64,000 nt of DNA. It comes from Mesorhizobium sp. NZP2298. Lineage in GTDB: Bacteria > Pseudomonadota > Alphaproteobacteria > Rhizobiales > Rhizobiaceae. This document shows positions 54,540 to 64,000 of this stretch, piece by piece (position 1 is the first letter of the stretch; each line of letters starts with the position of its first letter). The translations under genes and the position numbers were made by a program. Below the pieces are notes generated by a model that saw only the letters and a list, made by a program, of their open reading frames with translations, made no database searches and was not told the origin of the DNA. The stretch spans positions 1,733,501 through 1,797,500 of the forward strand of contig NZ_CP033365.1 in the NCBI RefSeq assembly GCF_013170825.1, read 5' to 3'.

Positions 54540-55511
54540 ATGAGGCCACAACAGCAGAACAGGCGCATGCGCGGTCGCAATAACAATGGCGGCGGCGGTG
54601 GCAACAACAATAACAACAACAACCGCAAGGGCCCGAATCCCCTGACGCGCAACTACGAGAGCAACGGCCCGGACGTGAAGATCCGTGGATCGGCTCAGCA
54701 GATCGCCGAGAAATACGCCACCCTGGCCCGTGACGCGCAAAGCTCCGGCGACAGGGTCATGGCGGAGAACTATCTGCAGCACGCCGAACACTATAATCGC
54801 ATCATTGCCGCCGCGCAGGCGCAGATGCCGATCCAGAACGTCCAGCAGAACCGCGACGATTTCGATGATGACGGTGATGAGGATCGCGACGAGTTTGACA
54901 ATGCCGGGAACAATGGGGCCGGCAACAGCGGCAACACCGTTTCCGAACCACAAGTACCCGTGATCAACCATGGCGCCGGTCCGCAGCCGGTGATCGAAGG
55001 CATGCCGGCGGAGGTCGCGCTGAACCGGGACGGCCGCGACAATCGTGACAATGCCGGGCGTGACAATGCCGGGCGCGACAATAACGGACGAAACAATAAC
55101 CGCGACAACAATGGCGGGCGCCACCGCGATCGCCGTCCCAATGGCGGCTATGGCCAGAATGGCCAGCGCGATTATGCTTCGTCCGCCGAGCAGGGCGCTC
55201 AGCAGCGCAACGAGTTCCCGGGGCAGGCAGAAGTACAGGCAGAGCCCGGTTCGCCGGCCGAGACCGCCGCGGCAGTCGAGCCGGCTCCGCTGTTCGAGAG
55301 TTTTTCGCCAGCGGCTCTTGCCGCCCAGGCCGAGCTCAACGAGGCGGCCACCGAGAGCGGTGCCGCTCGCCGTCCGCGTCGTCCGCGCCGTCCACGCGCC
55401 AGTGCCGACCAAGTCGACGCCGGCAGCAGCAATGCGGACGCCGGCGAGGTGGCCTCGGTTCCGGCAGACAACGGCAGTTCCGAGCCGGTGATTGCCGACA
55501 TCGACAACTGA
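54540..55511 (+). CDS. DUF4167 protein with disordered Asn/Gly/Arg-rich regions
   Basis: A 323-residue protein. The conserved DUF4167 block is at residues 1-95: an R/G/N-rich start (RRMRGRNNNGGGGG, then seven Asn), then RKGPNPLTRNYESNGPDVKI and the helical QIAEKYATLARDAQSSGDRV and MAENYLQHAEHYNRIIAAAQ. The rest is low complexity: acidic (RDDFDDDGDEDRDEFD), tandem RDNAGRDNAGRDNN repeats, then Ala/Glu-rich and RRPRRPRRPR. The composition fits RNA binding or phase separation. The function is unknown, but the gene is nearly universal in Rhizobiales. AAGAGAG precedes the ATG. Confidence 0.9.
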   Translation: MRPQQQNRRMRGRNNNGGGGGNNNNNNNRKGPNPLTRNYESNGPDVKIRGSAQQIAEKYATLARDAQSSGDRVMAENYLQHAEHYNRIIAAAQAQMPIQNVQQNRDDFDDDGDEDRDEFDNAGNNGAGNSGNTVSEPQVPVINHGAGPQPVIEGMPAEVALNRDGRDNRDNAGRDNAGRDNNGRNNNRDNNGGRHRDRRPNGGYGQNGQRDYASSAEQGAQQRNEFPGQAEVQAEPGSPAETAAAVEPAPLFESFSPAALAAQAELNEAATESGAARRPRRPRRPRASADQVDAGSSNADAGEVASVPADNGSSEPVIADIDN

Positions 55512-55534
55512 TCGGACACCATTTCAAGACGTGG

Positions 55535-55567
55535 AACGGCGGGGAGAAATCTCCGCCGTTTCCGTTT
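55535..55567 (+). terminator. Terminator after the DUF4167 gene
   Basis: AACGGCGG/CCGCCGTT arms with a small internal bulge around GAGAAATCT, followed by TCCGTTT. It lies 24 bases after the stop. Confidence 0.6.
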
Positions 55568-55609
55568 GGGCTGACGTGGAATATTATGCATTGACCGATA
55601 TCAATGCGC

Positions 55610-55638
55610 CTTGAGACGGCATGGTCCATTCACCATAT
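55610..55638 (+). promoter_or_regulatory. Candidate RpoH (heat-shock) promoter of clpB
   Basis: CTTGAGA (55610-55616), a 14-base spacer and CACCATAT (55631-55638) closely match the sigma-32 pattern CTTGAAA-N13/14-CCCCATAT. The start point would give a leader of about 85 bases. Confidence 0.6.
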
Positions 55639-55731
55639 CTCGGCTGAACAGGATCCGGCTCGAATGGGCGGGTCCGTCACCGCAATCTGATCCGGTGCCG
55701 CGAAGCGGGCCGGTGATGGAAGGAGACAGAT

Positions 55732-58338
<2,607 letters not shown>

Positions 58339-58343
58339 TCCTG

Positions 58344-58376
58344 CGCCGCGCGTCCACTTCGGACGCGCGGCGTTTT
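58344..58376 (+). terminator. Strong terminator after clpB
   Basis: A perfect 12-bp stem (CGCCGCGCGTCC / GGACGCGCGGCG) with loop ACTTC, then TTTTC. It sits within a possible upstream extension of the next gene, which supports the later start at 58398. Confidence 0.9.
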
Positions 58377-58397
58377 CATACTGATGACAGGGCGTGG

Positions 58398-58763
58398 ATG
58401 ACGCTGGACGACTACAACAGCTTCTGCGCCTCGCTGCCCGCAACAAACCATGTCGTCCAGTGGGGCGGCGCCCATGTCTGGAAGGTCGGGACCAAGGTGT
58501 TTGCGATCGGCGGTTGGGATCAGGGCGAGCAGCTCTTCGTCACCTTCAAATGTTCAGACATCGCCTATGACGTGCTCAAGGAACAGCCGGGGCTGCGGCC
58601 CGCGCCCTACCTTGCCTCACGCGGCATGAAATGGATCCAGCGTCGGACAAGCCAGAGCATGGATGATGGTGCGCTGAAGGACTATTTGCGCGAGAGCCAT
58701 CGCCTTGTCGCCCTGAAGCTGACCAAGCAGGCGCGCAAGGAACTGGGCCTTGCCGCAAGCTAG
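58398..58763 (+). CDS. MmcQ/YjbR-family protein
   Basis: A 121-residue protein of the YjbR (CyaY-like fold) family. Traits are MTLDDYNSFCASLPATNHVV, then WKVGTKVFAIGGW, and the end LRESHRLVALKLTKQARKEL. Some relatives bind DNA; the role is not known. The terminator just upstream implies its own promoter or read-through. AGGG lies before the ATG. Confidence 0.87.
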   Translation: MTLDDYNSFCASLPATNHVVQWGGAHVWKVGTKVFAIGGWDQGEQLFVTFKCSDIAYDVLKEQPGLRPAPYLASRGMKWIQRRTSQSMDDGALKDYLRESHRLVALKLTKQARKELGLAAS

Positions 58764-58912
58764 TTGATATTCGTCTGTACGCCGGAAACCCGCCATCTTC
58801 ATGCCCGGTTCATGTTGGAACCATATGGTGGGGTAACTGGTTTGCTGGCGAAGGGGTTCGCCGAAGAACAACGCCGGGCGGCGGCAATTACGGACCGGAG
58901 AGTTTGGCCACG

Positions 58913-60436
58913 ATGTTCCGCACGATCTTTGCCCTTTCGGCGCTTGCCGCCGGGCTTGTGTCTTTTGGTGCGCTCGCGGCGCCGACACAGGACAATGCAC
59001 CACGGGTTGTCCGCGCTGCCAATGACGGCGACATTCTCGTCGCCCAGGACGGAAATCTGGACATCTACTACGACGCCCGCGGCAACCGCGTCATCGTCGA
59101 TGCCGATACCGGCAAGGTCATCGCCATCCAGCCGCCGCAGACACGGCTTGATCGGCGCGCGTTGCGCCGCGAGACAAGGCTGCGCGAGTTGGGCCGGGCT
59201 CCCGCCGATGACGATCGCTACTATCTCGACGATCCGGAAGACATGGCGCGGTTCCGCCGCAAGCAGTTGGAAGAGGAAGGCCGGGTCATCCCGCCGCCGG
59301 CCGACGAATATGACCCCTATGGTGACAATTCGGTGGAAGCCTATCCGCCGGCGCCGCAGGACGATGGCAATTATGACAACAACTATCCCGATGCGCCGCA
59401 GCCGGCAAAGCCGGGCGCCATCAGGCGCCAGCCGCTGAACGAGGCCTCGATAGACCCTATGCAGCCCGCGACCCCGACGGAACAGGCCCCGCCGGCCGAC
59501 CAAGGGGCACTGCCGCCGAAGATTGGCGGCAAGACCACGGTTGACCCATCGCTGTCGCTGGGCGCCCGTCAGGATGTAGCGGCGCTGCAGGTGCTGCTCG
59601 ACCGGGGCGGCGCTTCGCCCGGCGTCATCGACGGGCGCTTCGGCTCGAATGTCGACAAGGCGATTGCCGCCTATAATGAGATCACCGGCAGCAATCTCAA
59701 GTCGACCGATGCTGTCGGCATCCAGACGGCCCTTGCGCAATCCGGTGGGGACGCGTTTGCCAACTATACGATCACCGCGGAGGATGCGGCCGGCCCCTAT
59801 GTCGCCTCGGTCCCGGAAGACTACAGCCAGAAGGCGCAGCTCAACTGCATGTGCTACACCTCTGTCACCGAGGCGCTGGCGGAGCGCTTCCACATGGACG
59901 AGAACTATCTGAAATCGATCAACAAGGGCCTCGACTTCAACCGCCCCGGCACGATCATCAAGGTCGCCAATTTCGGCAAGCTGGTGTCAACGCCAGTCGC
60001 GCGCATCGTTGCCGACAAGACCAAGAAAGAAGTGTACGCCTACGATGCGGGTGGCAAGCTGGTCGCGGCCTATCCCGCCACCATCGGCTCGGCCGATACG
60101 CCGTCGCCCACCGGCATCCACGCCGTGTCGCGCATCGCGCTCGATCCGAACTACACCTACAACCCGAACATCAATTTCAAGCAGGGCCAGAACGACAAGA
60201 TCCTGACCATTCCGCCAGGCCCCAACGGACCTGTCGGGTCGGTCTGGATTGCCCTGGACAAGCCGACCTATGGCATCCACGGAACGCCCGAACCTTCGAA
60301 GATCGGCAAGACCGAAAGCCATGGCTGCGTGCGCCTGACCAACTGGGACGCGCGTGAACTCGCCAAGCTGGTGTCGCCGGGTGTTACCGTGGAGTTTGTC
60401 GGCGGACCTTCAGCCGATGACGTTGCGCAGCAATGA
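58913..60436 (+). CDS. L,D-transpeptidase (YkuD) with peptidoglycan-binding domains
   Basis: A 507-residue periplasmic enzyme. A signal peptide (residues 1-22) is followed by a proline- and acid-rich linker, a peptidoglycan-binding domain (about 200-265, ARQDVAALQVLLDRGGASPG), a LysM-like region (CYTSVTEALAERFHMDENYL) and the YkuD catalytic domain. The active-site cysteine is Cys472 in SHGCVRL. It makes 3-3 crosslinks or attaches proteins to peptidoglycan. I use the ATG at 58913; a TTG nine bases earlier is too close to GGAGAG. Confidence 0.92.
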   Translation: MFRTIFALSALAAGLVSFGALAAPTQDNAPRVVRAANDGDILVAQDGNLDIYYDARGNRVIVDADTGKVIAIQPPQTRLDRRALRRETRLRELGRAPADDDRYYLDDPEDMARFRRKQLEEEGRVIPPPADEYDPYGDNSVEAYPPAPQDDGNYDNNYPDAPQPAKPGAIRRQPLNEASIDPMQPATPTEQAPPADQGALPPKIGGKTTVDPSLSLGARQDVAALQVLLDRGGASPGVIDGRFGSNVDKAIAAYNEITGSNLKSTDAVGIQTALAQSGGDAFANYTITAEDAAGPYVASVPEDYSQKAQLNCMCYTSVTEALAERFHMDENYLKSINKGLDFNRPGTIIKVANFGKLVSTPVARIVADKTKKEVYAYDAGGKLVAAYPATIGSADTPSPTGIHAVSRIALDPNYTYNPNINFKQGQNDKILTIPPGPNGPVGSVWIALDKPTYGIHGTPEPSKIGKTESHGCVRLTNWDARELAKLVSPGVTVEFVGGPSADDVAQQ

Positions 60437-61042
60437 GCCGCGCAACGCGGCGGCATAGATCAGCTGCACGAGCAGAATGAAGCCGACGCTGAGCAACGGG
60501 TTGACCAGGCAGAGTGCGGCGCCGATCGCCCACAGGATTTGCGCCTTGACGATGCGCATGTAGACCATGCGCCTTGTGTCGGCGTCGACATCTTCCGCGA
60601 CAAAGCCGTTCTTCTCCGCATAGTGCCAGCTGGCGAACAGGGTTACGCCGAGCATCAGCAGGTTGAGCCAGTAGACCAGTGCCGCGGTCCTGAATTCGAG
60701 GAAGTCCGCCAGCAGGTCGGTCGAGAACGGCAAGAGCGCGATGAAGGCGAGAAAGCAAAGGTTCAGCGTGGCGAGCCGTCTGTCGGATTTGGCGATCAGC
60801 CCATGCCGCGCCTGCTGACTGAACCAGAATATGGTCAGCGTCAGGAAACTCAACGCATAAGTCAGGAAGCGCGGCGCCAGCGCCGCGATGGGGGCAAGCA
60901 GGTCGCCCTCGGAATGAACAGTCTCATGCGCCGGCACCCTGATCTCGAGCACGATCAGCGTGAGCGCAATGGCAAAGACGCCGTCGGTGATGCCGACAAT
61001 GCGGCCGCGTCCTTCCGCCGACGCTTCGAGTGGACGCGTCAT
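60410..61042 (-). CDS. TMEM175/DUF1211-family membrane protein
   Basis: A 210-residue membrane protein with six helices of the TMEM175 (DUF1211) family, whose members are potassium channels. The defining first helix reads GITDGVFAIALTLIVLEIRV; most relatives have FSD where this has ITD. The start at 61042 follows AGGA. Its last 27 bases overlap the end of the L,D-transpeptidase gene on the other strand. Confidence 0.88.
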   Translation of the reverse strand: MTRPLEASAEGRGRIVGITDGVFAIALTLIVLEIRVPAHETVHSEGDLLAPIAALAPRFLTYALSFLTLTIFWFSQQARHGLIAKSDRRLATLNLCFLAFIALLPFSTDLLADFLEFRTAALVYWLNLLMLGVTLFASWHYAEKNGFVAEDVDADTRRMVYMRIVKAQILWAIGAALCLVNPLLSVGFILLVQLIYAAALRGSLLRNVIG

Positions 61043-61192
61043 CGATTCCTCCGCCCGCGGTTCCCAGAAAAATCCAGCACGACTGACCCATTTGCATCCG
61101 GACGGGATGTTTCCCGGCAATATGACTGATTTCAAGGACTACAAGCTGCTGTCCGGTTGTTGCCAGCCCATCGGCGGTCTAAGCAGAGTGCC

Positions 61193-62752
61193 ATGCATTC
61201 GCCAGATGAAGCCGCCGCAGTTCCGCTGACCAGGCCGGTCACGAACGGGACGTTCTGCCCGCAATCCCGGCGCCGATACGTGTTGATCGCGGCGATCCTG
61301 GCGTCGGCGCTCGGCTTCATCGACGGTTCGATCCTGGCAATCGCCATGCCGGCGATCCGCGCCGATCTTGGCGCCAGTCTCGCCGAGGCGCAGTGGATCT
61401 CCAATGGCTATGCGTTGACGCTGTCGGCGCTGATCCTTGCCGGCGGAGCCGCCGGCGACCGGTTCGGGCTGCGCCGCGCCTTCGTGGCCGGCATTGTGTT
61501 GTTTGTCGCAGCCTCGCTTGCCTGTGCGCTGGCACCGAATGCCGTCGTGCTGATCGCGTTTCGCGCCCTTCAGGGCATTGGCGCGGCGATCATGGTGCCG
61601 GGCAGCCTCGCCATCATCGCCAAGGCCTACCCGAAGAAGGAACGCGGCCGTGCGATCGGTATCTGGGCGGCGGCCTCGGCACTGACCACCGCACTCGGTC
61701 CCGTGCTCGGCGGCCTTGTTCTGTCGGCTTTCGGCGACGGCATCTGGCGGGCGATCTTCGCCGTCAACCTGCCTCTCGGCCTGATTTCGATCTATCTCCT
61801 GCTTGCCAAGATTCCAGCCGACGCGCCGACGGAGAAACGCAGCCTGGATCTCGGCGGTGGGGCGCTGGCGACATTGGCCTTCGGCGCGCTTGCGTATGGG
61901 CTGACGTCAATGAGTTCCAGCGGCGAGGGCCACATGGCGGGGCCGAGCATTGCCGCCGGCGCGGTGCTGCTTGTGGTCTTCATCCTGTTCGAGCAGCGAC
62001 AGCGCGAGCCGATGATCGATCTCAGCCTGTTTCGCATAGGCGCTTTCGCCGGCGCCAATGTAGCGACCTTCTTTCTCTATTTCGCGCTGTCGGCCAATCT
62101 CTTCTATCTGCCGATGCTGCTGATCGCCGGCTGGGGGCTGAGCACGGCCGAGGTCGGCTTCATCTTCCTGCCGTTGTCTGCATTGATCGCACTTCTATCG
62201 GGACCGGTCGGCCAGTTGTCTGACCGGATCGGGCCGCGTTTCCCTATTGCCTGCGGCAGCCTGATCGTGGCTTTCGCCTTTGCCGGACTTGCCTTGCTCA
62301 CCCATGCCGGCATCCATAATTTCTGGACGGGGACGTTCCCGCTGATGGCGCTGATGGGACTCGGGATGGCACTGGTCGTCTCACCACTGTCGACCGCGAT
62401 CATGACAGCGGTGGAAGACAAGGATACGGGAGCTGCTTCCGGCATCAACAATGCCGTCTCGCGCATTGGCGGCCTGATCGCGGTGGCGGCAATGGGATCG
62501 CTGGCGGCCTGGGTCTATGCCCATGCGCTGGACGGGAATGCGATTTCAGCCGTGCCAGGCTTCGGCGAACCGGCACCGGCTGGACTTGCGCCCGCGCTCG
62601 ATGCGGCACGGCTGGCCGCCAGTGACGCAGCCTTCTCCGTGGTGTCTTGGGTGACGGCGCTGCTTTGCCTGTTTTCAGCTGTCATCGCGTGGACGACAAT
62701 TTCCGGAGAGCCGCTGCCGTGGTCGCGGCGTGCGGAAACCAGGCAAGACTGA
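61193..62752 (+). CDS. MFS transporter, DHA2 (EmrB/QacA) type
   Basis: A 519-residue drug:proton antiporter with about 14 helices. Traits are LGFIDGSILAIAMPAIRADL in helix 1, the motif A loop GDRFGLRRAF, and motif C ALGPVLGGLVLS. It would export toxic organic compounds. No membrane-fusion partner or regulator is adjacent. The ATG at 61193 has only a weak ribosome-binding site. Confidence 0.9.
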   Translation: MHSPDEAAAVPLTRPVTNGTFCPQSRRRYVLIAAILASALGFIDGSILAIAMPAIRADLGASLAEAQWISNGYALTLSALILAGGAAGDRFGLRRAFVAGIVLFVAASLACALAPNAVVLIAFRALQGIGAAIMVPGSLAIIAKAYPKKERGRAIGIWAAASALTTALGPVLGGLVLSAFGDGIWRAIFAVNLPLGLISIYLLLAKIPADAPTEKRSLDLGGGALATLAFGALAYGLTSMSSSGEGHMAGPSIAAGAVLLVVFILFEQRQREPMIDLSLFRIGAFAGANVATFFLYFALSANLFYLPMLLIAGWGLSTAEVGFIFLPLSALIALLSGPVGQLSDRIGPRFPIACGSLIVAFAFAGLALLTHAGIHNFWTGTFPLMALMGLGMALVVSPLSTAIMTAVEDKDTGAASGINNAVSRIGGLIAVAAMGSLAAWVYAHALDGNAISAVPGFGEPAPAGLAPALDAARLAASDAAFSVVSWVTALLCLFSAVIAWTTISGEPLPWSRRAETRQD

Positions 62753-62763
62753 AACGCGCAGGT

Positions 62764-64000
62764 TCAGCCTTCGATCTTGGCGCTGGCGACTTTCAGTGAA
62801 TTGCCATCTTCCTGCTTCAGCAGATCGTCGATGCGCTCGCGCTCGCGCTTGAAGGCAACGAGATCGTCGCCTTTCAGGACCTTGCCGACCGGCAGGCGGA
62901 CCCGCATCGGATCGACCTTGGTGCCGTTGACGATCAGCTCATAGTGGAGATGCGGGCCTGTGGCGAGGCCGGTCTGGCCGAGATAGCCGATGGTCTGGCC
63001 CTGGCGGACCCGCATACCCGGCTCGATGCCTTTGGCAAAGGCGCTCTGGTGATTGTATGAGGTTTCGTAGCCATTGGCATGGCGGATGATGATCTGCTTG
63101 CCGTAGCCGCCGGCCCAGCCGACCTTCTCGATGACCCCGTTGCCGGCGGCGATGATCGGCGTGCCGATCGGGGCCGCCCAGTCGACGCCGGTGTGCATGC
63201 GGACATAGCCGAGGATCGGATGTTTGCGGGCTCCGAAACCGGAGCGGAATTTTCCGGCGGGCAGCGGATTGCGCAGCAGGAACTGCTTGGCGCTCGATCC
63301 GTCCTCGTCGAAATAGTCGGTGCTGCCGTCCTGCATCTGGAAACGGTAGAAGTTGCGCGTGGTGCCGCCAAACGTCGCCGAGACATAGAGAAGTTCGGAA
63401 TTGTCCGATGTCTGGTCGTCACCATCGGGCTGCGAGAACAGCACTTCGAGGCGGTCGGAGGGATTGAGGCGGGACTGGAAGTCGACATCGGACGCCAGGA
63501 GCTTGATCAGCCGCTGGGTCATCGCCTTGGACATGCCGTAGGAATAGGCGGCACGGTAGATGCCGTCATAGACATTGGGCAGGTTGCCGCGCACCACAAC
63601 GGGCGCCGACGAATCATCGAATGCCGTCAAGAGTTCGGGATTCGGCTCCGGTTCCTGCGCCGGCACGTACTGGCCGCGGTCGTCGAGCGCGATGGTGACG
63701 ATATGCGTGGTCTTGTCGTATACGCTGGTGCGCACGACCTTGGCGGCATCGCCGTGAACCTCGAGGCCGACGCGCAGCACGGTTCCGGCCTTCAGCGTCG
63801 GCGCGTTCAACAGCTTGGCGATTGCTTCGGCCATGCCGGTCGCGTCGTCACCCGTATAGCCCGAATCGGCAAAGGCCTCGGTGAGGTCGGTGTCCTTGGT
63901 GAAGGGAATGATTTCCTCGGCAAAAGCCGGTGCCTGGTCGTCAATGGCGGCGCGCGGAGACACCGAGACGTTTTCCGGCACGATCTTGACGTCGTAGGAG
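62764..64000 (-). CDS. M23 (LytM-like) peptidoglycan endopeptidase, 5' end missing
   Basis: The C-terminal 412 residues of an M23 metallopeptidase; the frame stays open to the window edge, so the N-terminus is outside. The zinc ligands are in MHTGVDWAAP (His, Asp) and HLHYEL. An N-terminal region (about 50-200 here) resembles the LysM/OapA-like domain found in envelope M23 proteins. It cleaves peptidoglycan crosslinks or activates an amidase. It ends with a short helical tail. It converges with the DHA2 transporter gene, 11 bp away. Confidence 0.92.
   Translation of the reverse strand, partial: SYDVKIVPENVSVSPRAAIDDQAPAFAEEIIPFTKDTDLTEAFADSGYTGDDATGMAEAIAKLLNAPTLKAGTVLRVGLEVHGDAAKVVRTSVYDKTTHIVTIALDDRGQYVPAQEPEPNPELLTAFDDSSAPVVVRGNLPNVYDGIYRAAYSYGMSKAMTQRLIKLLASDVDFQSRLNPSDRLEVLFSQPDGDDQTSDNSELLYVSATFGGTTRNFYRFQMQDGSTDYFDEDGSSAKQFLLRNPLPAGKFRSGFGARKHPILGYVRMHTGVDWAAPIGTPIIAAGNGVIEKVGWAGGYGKQIIIRHANGYETSYNHQSAFAKGIEPGMRVRQGQTIGYLGQTGLATGPHLHYELIVNGTKVDPMRVRLPVGKVLKGDDLVAFKRERERIDDLLKQEDGNSLKVASAKIEG

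Overview
The window is an ordinary-looking, high-GC chromosomal segment of an alphaproteobacterium, most likely a Mesorhizobium or close relative in the Phyllobacteriaceae. This rests on a ugpBAEC cluster, an lysC-ptsP-prfA-prmC-DUF4167-clpB run, an argJ-GNAT-mutT operon, a secA/parvulin pair, GluQRS and the short palindromic intergenic repeats typical of rhizobia. No phage, transposase, CRISPR array or rRNA was seen. There is one tRNA gene, tRNA-Leu(CAA).

Layout. 1-87: first 29 codons of an MHYT-type signalling protein leaving the window. 651-5088: glycerol-3-phosphate ABC transporter ugpBAEC. 5189-9026: Fe(III) ABC transporter fbpABC on the minus strand, with an attenuator-like hairpin after fbpA. 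9147-11769: three minus-strand genes of unknown function (450, 348 and 45 aa), the least explained stretch. 12000-13191: ECF sigma factor and its NrsF-type membrane anti-sigma factor, with a candidate autoregulatory promoter. 13352-15331: PAS-GGDEF protein. 15351-18045: 3-hydroxybutyryl-CoA dehydrogenase and both ETF subunits. 18280-20806: rhomboid protease, cobalamin adenosyltransferase, a small HIG1-like membrane protein and an SDR. 20856-26476: YihY, EamA, GluQRS, a base-excision glycosylase, HNH nuclease, DsbB and a YqaA-like protein. 26750: tRNA-Leu. 26949-30639: an outer membrane barrel with a candidate Pho box, and a GNAT/flippase pair for surface polysaccharide. 30722-31032: clustered hairpin repeats.

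31048-39926: secA and a divergent parvulin, then tetR/MFS with a tandem operator and a decayed caspase-like gene, then argJ-GNAT-mutT. 40107-45558: a small unknown protein, a lone Flp pilin, a methyltransferase, comF, grxC, a nitrilase, DUF1178 and a divergent marR/EamA pair. 45660-48431: ubiG and a CHASE3 hybrid histidine kinase. 48670-58763: aspartate kinase, PTS-Ntr enzyme I, release factor 1 and its methylase, DUF4167, clpB (with a heat-shock type promoter) and a YjbR protein. 58913-64000: L,D-transpeptidase, TMEM175-like channel, DHA2 exporter and an M23 peptidase cut by the window edge.

Most genes are core or common accessory functions. The parts that deserve attention are the orphan three-gene stretch at 9147-11769, the tetR/MFS/caspase-remnant insertion between the parvulin gene and argJ, several well-formed regulatory sites (ECF, Pho, RpoH, TetR, MarR types), and a family of about 44-bp palindromes with a shared core.
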